Below are positions 58,813 through 64,000 of a DNA stretch of 64,000 nt, one piece after another. The stretch is from Deltaproteobacteria bacterium. Lineage in GTDB: Bacteria; Myxococcota; JACRCW01. Made by a program: the position numbers and the translations under genes. Position 1 is the stretch's first letter. Every line of letters begins with the position of its first letter. Location: NCBI GenBank assembly GCA_016218805.1, contig JACRCW010000085.1, positions 62,001 to 126,000 on the forward strand. Direction: 5' to 3'. The notes beneath the pieces were generated by a model. The model was given only the letters and a program-made list of their open reading frames with translations, searched no databases and was not told the DNA's origin.

Positions 58813-60128
58813 GGTGGTTCCCCGGCAACCACCGCCACCCGCGCCAGCGCGCCGGGTTGACGCAGCGCCTCGGCACGGCGGCGCACATCCAGGCTGCGCA
58901 CGCCCCACACATCGCGCTGGCGGGCCGCGTGCGCGCCCGGCCGGCCCAGCAGCGCCGTGTCCACCGCCAGGCGCTCCGCCAGCCCCACGTGCCACCCCAC
59001 CTCCTTCTGCAGCGACGTGACGACGTAACCGCGCGCCGCATCCAGCGCGCCCGGTGCGGGACCCCCGTCCGCCAGCGCGGCCAGCACCGCCGCCAGGTGC
59101 GCCTCCACCAGGTCCGCGTGCCCGGGTTCCGGCGCCTGGGCGGTGATCACCAGGTCGCCGTGGTGCGCTTGCGGGCGGTACTCGGTGTGGAACTCGGTAC
59201 CCGGACCGGGCGACGGTGGGTCCGGCAACCGCGCGGCCGCATCCCCGTCCAGCAGGCGCGCCAGCACGCGGTCCACCGCTTCTCCCGGCGAGCCCAGCGC
59301 GGCCGCCCGCGCGCCCCACACCACCGCTCCGGCGCGGCCGCGCATCACGCTCAGGCGGGCATCCACCGGCCCCGGGGGCGGACCCGGCCGCGGTGCGCCG
59401 GGGAGCACCGTGGCGGGCCGCCATGACGTCATGGCAGCGCGCAGCACGGGCAGCGCTTCAGCAGGGTCAACCGCGCCGGCCAGCACCAGCACGGACCGCC
59501 CGGGCTCCAGGTGCGCGGAGGCCCACGCGCGCACCTCCGCCGGCGCAATGGCCGCCACCTCCGCGGGCCACCCCAGCACCGGCCGCCCGAACGCGTGCGC
59601 CCCCCACAGCCGCGCCACCACACCCTCGTCGGCGGCGGCCAGCGGTGGTTCCTCCACGCGGAAGCGCCGCTCGTCGGCCACCACGCGCTTCTCCCGGGCC
59701 AGGTCCGCGTCCGTGAACTCCAGCCGCGCCAGGCGCGCGGCGTGGACGGCCACCGCTTCGCGCAGGACCGCCGGGCTGAACTCCTCCACCAGCACCGTGT
59801 AGTCCCCCAGCGTGAACGCGTTGGACCGCAACCCCAGCGCCTCCGCGTGCGCGTCCGAGCGCGGGCCCGCACCACCGCCGGATTCAAACAGCAGGTGCTC
59901 CGCCAGGTGTGCCAGCCCGGAGCGCCCCGGCGGGTCCGTGGTGGCGCCGCCCGGCACCACGGTGGCCATCCCGCACCACGGCACCCGCCCGCGCGGCACC
60001 ACCACCACCCGCAGGCCGTTGTCCAGCACCGCCTCCACCCGCGCGCGCGTTTCCCAGGACCGGGCGCCCTCCTCCACCCAGGCCGGCACCGGCGCCGCGC
60101 CGGCCATCCATGCCAGCAGCGCCAGCAT
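58809..60128 (-). CDS. M16-family zinc peptidase, active subunit
   Basis: 439 residues from ATG 60128, overlapping the upstream stop as TGATG; GTG 60131 is an alternative. The zinc motif HxxEH is intact: His74, Glu77 and His78 in GLAHLAEHLLFES, with the distal Glu in the EKRVVADERRF stretch. The second domain follows (VVWGARAAALG... to SLQKEVGWHVGLAERLAVDTALLG), as expected for a two-domain M16 peptidase. A short hydrophobic start may be a signal peptide. It is coupled to both flanking genes and should act with the downstream inactive subunit. Confidence 0.9.
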   Translation of the reverse strand: MLALLAWMAGAAPVPAWVEEGARSWETRARVEAVLDNGLRVVVVPRGRVPWCGMATVVPGGATTDPPGRSGLAHLAEHLLFESGGGAGPRSDAHAEALGLRSNAFTLGDYTVLVEEFSPAVLREAVAVHAARLARLEFTDADLAREKRVVADERRFRVEEPPLAAADEGVVARLWGAHAFGRPVLGWPAEVAAIAPAEVRAWASAHLEPGRSVLVLAGAVDPAEALPVLRAAMTSWRPATVLPGAPRPGPPPGPVDARLSVMRGRAGAVVWGARAAALGSPGEAVDRVLARLLDGDAAARLPDPPSPGPGTEFHTEYRPQAHHGDLVITAQAPEPGHADLVEAHLAAVLAALADGGPAPGALDAARGYVVTSLQKEVGWHVGLAERLAVDTALLGRPGAHAARQRDVWGVRSLDVRRRAEALRQPGALARVAVVAGEPP

Positions 60129-61648
60129 CACGTGGGCGGATTCAACCGGCGGCGCGGCGGCAGCGCCGTCACGCCACCGCGCAGCAGGGACAGCGTGCGG
60201 CACAGCGCGGCACGCAGTTCCTCGGGCAACACCACGCGGTCCACCAGGCCCGCCTCCGCCGCGGCGTGCGCGCGGTCGCGTTCGCGGATGAAGGTCTGCT
60301 TGCGCGCTGCCAGTTCCTCCTCCGTCAACTCCGCCCCGTGCGCCAGGATGGCCGCCGCCGCGTCCGCACCCACCACGTCATAGCGCGCGTGCGGCAGCGC
60401 CAGGACCACGTCACCGGTGTACGCCAGCACGGACGCCCCCCCGTAGCTCTTCCCCAGCACCACGCTCACCCGCGGCACGCCGGCCGCGCCGTAGGCGGAC
60501 AACAGCTTGGCCCCGTGCAACAGGATGCCGCCCTGCTCCTGGCTGCGCCCCGGCACAAACCCCGGCACGTCCGCCAACGTCACAATGGGCAGGTTGAACG
60601 CCCCGCACAGCTGCACAAACCGCGCGCCCTTGCGCGCCGCTTCCACGTCCAGCGCGCCCGCCCGGTGCCGCGGCTGGCTGGCCACCACGCCCACCGCGTG
60701 CCCGTCCAGCCGGGCGAGCGCGGTCACCAGGTTGCGCGCGTAGCGCGGGGACCACTCCAGCAGCGAGTCACGGTCCACCACCGCCTGCACCACCGGCAGC
60801 ACGTCATACGCCTTGCGCCGGGACACCGGGAGCAGGTCCCACAACTCCGGCGTGGCCCGGCCGGGCGGGTCCCCCGTGTCCCGCACCGGCGCGGAGCCGT
60901 CAAAGCGTGACGGCAGGTAGGACAGCAGGCGGCGCGCGGCGTCCACGGCCGCGGCGTCGTCCGGAACCACCAGGTTGGCCGCACCGCTCACGGTGGCGTG
61001 CATCACCGCACCACCCAGGTCCTCCATCGGCGTGTCTTCGCCCGTGATGGTGCGGGTGACCTTGGAGCCGGTGATGAACATGAACCCCCACGGCTCCACC
61101 ATCACCACGCTGTCCGCCAGCGCCGCGGTGTACGCCGCCGCCCCCACGCACAGCCCGCACACCACCGCCACCTGCGGCACCACGCCGGAGGCCTCCACGG
61201 ACGCGCGGATGATCTCGCCGTAACCGCGGATGGCACCCGGTCCCTCGTCCACCCGCGCGCCGTCGCTGTCATGCAGGCCCACCACCGGGAAACCGTGCGC
61301 CAACGCGTGCCGGTACAACCGCACCACCTTGCCCGCGCCGTCCTCGCCCAGCGCGCCGCGGCGCACCGTCACATCATGCGCAAACGCCGCCACACCCCGC
61401 CCGTCCACCCGCCCCACCGCGGTGACCACGCCGTCCCCGCGCGCCCGTTCCGCGCCGCGGCCCCGGTGTGTCACGTGCCGGCCCAGCTCGTCGTACTCGC
61501 CGCCGTCAAACAGCCGCGCCAGCCGGTCACGCGCCGTGAGCCGCCCCAGCTTCCTCTGGCGCTCCAACCGGTGGCGGCCGCCGCCCGCCTCCGCGGCTTC
61601 CTCCTCGGCGCGCCACGCCTCCGTCATGCGTTCCCTGTCGCTGGCCAC
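60128..61648 (-). CDS. Acyl-CoA carboxylase carboxyltransferase (biotin-dependent) subunit
   Basis: 506 residues from GTG 61648, with GGAGG 5 nt upstream; ATG 61627 (AGGGA upstream) is an alternative. Two crotonase-fold domains of carboxyltransferases are clear: LTARDRLARLFDGGEYDELG, GVAAFAHDVTVRRGALGE, LHDSDGARVDEG, VCGLCVGAAAYTAALAD, and in the second half GALDVEAARKGARFVQLCGAFNLPIVTLADVPGFVPGRSQEQGGILLHGAKLL and VVLGKSYGGASVLAY. It resembles propionyl/methylcrotonyl-CoA carboxylase beta chains. Biotin carboxylase/carrier genes are not in the window. Why it is coupled to M16 peptidases is unclear. Confidence 0.92.
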   Translation of the reverse strand: MASDRERMTEAWRAEEEAAEAGGGRHRLERQRKLGRLTARDRLARLFDGGEYDELGRHVTHRGRGAERARGDGVVTAVGRVDGRGVAAFAHDVTVRRGALGEDGAGKVVRLYRHALAHGFPVVGLHDSDGARVDEGPGAIRGYGEIIRASVEASGVVPQVAVVCGLCVGAAAYTAALADSVVMVEPWGFMFITGSKVTRTITGEDTPMEDLGGAVMHATVSGAANLVVPDDAAAVDAARRLLSYLPSRFDGSAPVRDTGDPPGRATPELWDLLPVSRRKAYDVLPVVQAVVDRDSLLEWSPRYARNLVTALARLDGHAVGVVASQPRHRAGALDVEAARKGARFVQLCGAFNLPIVTLADVPGFVPGRSQEQGGILLHGAKLLSAYGAAGVPRVSVVLGKSYGGASVLAYTGDVVLALPHARYDVVGADAAAAILAHGAELTEEELAARKQTFIRERDRAHAAAEAGLVDRVVLPEELRAALCRTLSLLRGGVTALPPRRRLNPPT

Positions 61649-61746
61649 GCCCACCTCCACCGTTGGAACTGTTTCACGCGCCGCCGAGCCGGAAATCAAG
61701 CACCGGCCTTGCGGGTGCACCCACGCCGCGTCACACTCCGCCGCGC

Positions 61747-62799
61747 ATGCTGCAACGCCTGCTGTCCGCCACGGCCGCCCAGTTGGATCGGGCGGTGAGC
61801 CACGCCGCCGTGGGCCTGCTGTCCCGCCACAAGGTGGCCACGCTGGACCACCCGGCGCGCGTCACCGCCCTGCGCGGCCTGGTGCAGCGCTATGCGGACC
61901 CCGCCTTCCGCGCCGAGCCGGACCGCTTCTTCCCGCGCGTGTCCGCCACGGTGGACGCCGTGCACGCGGGAACTCGGGGCGCGCTGGAGGTCACCGACCT
62001 GTCCTGGGACAGCCGGTTTCACCCGTTTTCCGACGACGTGGCCGCCACCTATGACCGTGACCCGCGCAACCGCCGCGCCTACGCGCGGCTGTACTCCGTG
62101 GGGGAGGGCGGCCGCCCCGCCGTGGTGCTGGTGCACGGGTTCCTGTGCGGCCAGTGGTCCGTGGAGGAGAAACTCTGGCCGCTGGCGGCGTTTTCGCGGT
62201 GGGGGCTGGATGCGGCGCTGCTGGTGCTCCCGTTCCACGCCCTGCGCAGCGCACCCATGTCACGCCCGCGCTTTCCCGGCGCGGACCCGCGCCTCAACAT
62301 TGAAGGCTTCCGCCAGTCCATCCAGGACCTGCGCGTGCTGGTGGAGTTCCTGCGCGCGCGCGGCGCCACCGCGGTGGGGCTGATGGGCATGAGCCTGGGC
62401 GGCTACGTGTCCGCACTGGCCGCTACATTGGACCCATTTGACTTTGTTGTGCCGATGATTCCATTGGGTTCTATTGCGGACTTTGCCCGTGACGGCGGAC
62501 GCCTGGGCGGCACCCCCGACGAGCGCTACCTGCAGCACCGCCTGTTGGATGACTGCTACGGCGTGGTCAGCCCGTTCTCCCGCCCGCCGCGCGTCCGCCC
62601 CGAGGCGGCCCTGGTCATCACCGGTGACGGCGACCGCGTGACCCCCGCCAACCACGCGCGCCGCCTGGCGGACCATTTCCAGGCGCGCCTGCACGTGTTC
62701 CACGGCGGACACCTGCTGCAATTCGGCCGCGCGCACGGCTTCCGGGCCGTCGGCACCATGCTGGATCGCCTCGGGTTGCGGCACCGCGCTGCCGGGTGA
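61747..62799 (+). CDS. Alpha/beta hydrolase
   Basis: 350 residues from ATG 61747. The nucleophile elbow is GMSLGGY (LMGMSLGGYVSALAA), preceded by VVLVHGFLCGQWSVEE and followed by LVITGDGDRVTP (acid) and VFHGGHLLQFGR (His). Similar hydrolases are often found in myxobacteria; no substrate can be named. A roughly 50-bp patch inside the gene (62428-62480) is clearly poorer in GC and uses different third positions from its surroundings, as if it had a separate history. The gene is followed by a tandem repeat array. Confidence 0.88.
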   Translation: MLQRLLSATAAQLDRAVSHAAVGLLSRHKVATLDHPARVTALRGLVQRYADPAFRAEPDRFFPRVSATVDAVHAGTRGALEVTDLSWDSRFHPFSDDVAATYDRDPRNRRAYARLYSVGEGGRPAVVLVHGFLCGQWSVEEKLWPLAAFSRWGLDAALLVLPFHALRSAPMSRPRFPGADPRLNIEGFRQSIQDLRVLVEFLRARGATAVGLMGMSLGGYVSALAATLDPFDFVVPMIPLGSIADFARDGGRLGGTPDERYLQHRLLDDCYGVVSPFSRPPRVRPEAALVITGDGDRVTPANHARRLADHFQARLHVFHGGHLLQFGRAHGFRAVGTMLDRLGLRHRAAG

Positions 62800-63208
62800 C
62801 GTCCGGTTGACGTGGCACCCCGCACCGCGTGCCTTGCCCCCCCGCACCGCGTGCCTTGCCTCCCCGCACCGCGCGCCTTGCTGCCCCGCACCGCGCGCCT
62901 TGCTACCCCGCACCGCGCGCCTTGCTACCCCGCACCGCGCGCCTAGCCCCACCGTCCCGCATGCCTCGCCCCCCCGTCCCGCATGCCTCGCCCCCCCGTC
63001 CCGCACGCCTTGCTACCCCCTCCCGCATGCCTCGCCCCCCCGTCCCGCATGCCTTGCTACCCCCTCCCGCATGCCTGAGTGTGGCGTTTTCACAGCGGTT
63101 TATTCCATGCAGGCCTGTGTGGCCCGCAAGCTGGTTGGCTTGTTGAATCGGTGGGGGCGGACGGAGCGCACCGGGTGGGCTGCCGCCAAATGGGCGAGGC
63201 GGTCGCGT
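62800..63208. other. 409-bp convergent intergenic region dominated by a tandem array
   Basis: No credible gene. The left two thirds hold twelve tandem 22-bp units (see separate entry). The remainder (63081-63208) is a short AT-richer stretch (TTTTCACAGCGG, TTATTCCATG) followed by ordinary sequence. The open frames seen here read the array in turn with a 22-residue period, which is expected when a 22-bp unit is translated. Confidence 0.8.
62820..63078. repeat. 22-bp x ~12 tandem repeat (minisatellite)
   Basis: Twelve units in perfect 22-bp register; the CCGC core starts at 62825, 62847, 62869, 62891, 62913, 62935, 62957, 62979, 63001, 63023, 63045 and 63067. The first six share GCACCGCG(C/T)GCCTTGC; the rest share TCCCGCA(T/C)GCC(T)TGC or CTCGC, with C-runs. 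So there are two sub-families, one block after the other. The units are contiguous without spacers. Confidence 0.92.
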
Positions 63209-63916
63209 TCAGCCGGGCAGCGCCGGCAGGACCGCGTCAATGTCCGGGTCCGCCGGTTCCGCCGGGGTGGCGGGTGCACCACGCCGGGTGGCGGGCGGGT
63301 TGCGCAATGCCGCCGCTTCCTTGGACCGGTCACCGAACTTCGCCCGGACCAACTTCCGGAAAGTCGTGAAATCGGCCATGGCAGCCGCAGAGGCGGCGGC
63401 CAGTTCGGCGGTTGTCAGGTCCGCACCGTCTGACGCCTGGTCCGCTTCAGCCGCTTCCTTGTCGTAGGTCGCGCGCAGGGGACGCAGCGTATTGAGCGCC
63501 TCCTCGGCAAACTCAAAGCGGCGCTGCAGCAGCGGAACATTGCCGTCCGTGTCGCGTTTGAGTTCCGTTTCCAGGTGATCCACCAGGGCGTCCATATTGA
63601 TGGCGAAATCGTCCTCGCCCGTGGTGCCGGACCGGAACTCCGCCAACATCAGCCCCGGGTCCACCGCCAGGCATTGGAGCCGGCTGGTTGCGTAGGCGTG
63701 ACCCAATGGCGCCAGCGCGGTGTTCTTTTCCGCGACTTCCTTCTTCCGTGCCCGCAACGCCGCGGCATTGGCGCGCGCCGCCTTCAGCAGCGTGTCCAAC
63801 CGGCCTTGCAGCACCGGGCCCCACTTCTGGCCGGACACCCAGGTGGGGTTGGCTGCACAACACGTCGTGCAGCGACGCGTACGAATCGCAAGGTCCCGCA
63901 ATGACATCTCCGCCAT
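63209..63916 (-). CDS. Hypothetical helical protein
   Basis: 235 residues from ATG 63916, chosen because GGGGAG lies about 10 nt upstream; ATG 63907 is the alternative. It is mostly charged helix: LKAARANAAALRARKKEVAEKN, DALVDHLETELKRDTDGNVPLLQRRFEFAEEALNTLRPLRATYDKEAAEAD, AAAMADFTTFRKLVRAKFGDRSKEAAAL. The N-terminus has a Cys cluster RRCTTCCAANP. The C-terminus is a Pro/Ala-rich tail. No signal peptide or membrane helix. No family recognised. Convergent to the hydrolase across the tandem array. Confidence 0.72.
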   Translation of the reverse strand: MAEMSLRDLAIRTRRCTTCCAANPTWVSGQKWGPVLQGRLDTLLKAARANAAALRARKKEVAEKNTALAPLGHAYATSRLQCLAVDPGLMLAEFRSGTTGEDDFAINMDALVDHLETELKRDTDGNVPLLQRRFEFAEEALNTLRPLRATYDKEAAEADQASDGADLTTAELAAASAAAMADFTTFRKLVRAKFGDRSKEAAALRNPPATRRGAPATPAEPADPDIDAVLPALPG

Positions 63917-64000
63917 GATCAACGACTCCCCTCGCGCGGTGTGGTTGAGGTTGAACGGCCGCGCGGCGCGCCGAATAGGCGAGTTCCTTTGCGGAAGGCA

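Noticed and set aside
62820..63078. Possible CRISPR array
   Set aside because: Units are contiguous with no unique spacers and there are no cas genes in the window.
62807..63433. Open frames through the 22-bp array giving 22-residue repeats
   Set aside because: A 22-bp unit read in three phases necessarily yields a 22-residue period; no start with a ribosome-binding site and the composition is low complexity.

Overview
The window is high-GC DNA (about 70 percent by eye) from a bacterium of the Myxococcota or former Deltaproteobacteria type. This rests on several Ser/Gly-rich lipoprotein linkers, PDAG-type repeats before MYXO-CTERM-like tails, a metalloprotease resembling the MXAN_6640 family, multihaem cytochromes and a TGATG/GTGA-coupled gene style. 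No rRNA, tRNA, CRISPR array, phage module or insertion sequence was recognised. The species cannot be named from the sequence alone.

Layout. 1-8.8 kb: a truncated gene, a subtilisin-like lipoprotein, a Sco-type copper/redox protein, a cytochrome c/periplasmic-binding-protein fusion and a DNRLRE surface protein read rightward. They meet a leftward gene fusing a membrane spermidine-synthase-like region to a NapH/FixG-like Fe-S membrane domain. 9-19.3 kb: a four-repeat surface lipoprotein; a WcaI-like glycosyltransferase; a 695-bp repeat-rich intergenic region; a three-gene coupled envelope operon (SH3-like lipoprotein, secreted protein, MORN membrane protein); and rlmE. 19.6-30 kb: a HmuY-like lipoprotein coupled to a secreted metalloprotease, a second subtilase, a lipase, two unknowns, a DCC oxidoreductase, xth and a poly-serine lipoprotein. 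29.2-33.6 kb: an RND adaptor and pump.

33.6-49.6 kb: small membrane and cytoplasmic proteins, a PutA-type proline dehydrogenase/P5C dehydrogenase, an SDR/hydrolase pair, a set of lipoproteins (FlgO-like, CAP domain, and an esterase whose halves are in permuted order), a DPM1-like glycosyltransferase, an HMG-CoA-lyase-like enzyme, and a compact exosortase island with its apparent PEP-CTERM substrate. 49.8-54 kb: a CopZ-like protein diverging from a rightward cluster of a DUF692 (MNIO) enzyme, a partner, an N-terminal-Cys Ntn hydrolase, a GNAT acetyltransferase and a papain/C39-like peptidase. This looks like a small-peptide or natural-product modification locus and is the best candidate for an undescribed system. 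54-64 kb: a histidine phosphatase, a pentahaem cytochrome, an unknown membrane protein, an active/inactive M16 peptidase pair coupled to an acyl-CoA carboxyltransferase, an alpha/beta hydrolase, a 22-bp x 12 tandem array and a final unknown gene.

Most proteins are exported: envelope proteolysis, protein sorting and redox are the dominant themes. Functions are inferred from motifs read by eye; no database search was possible.
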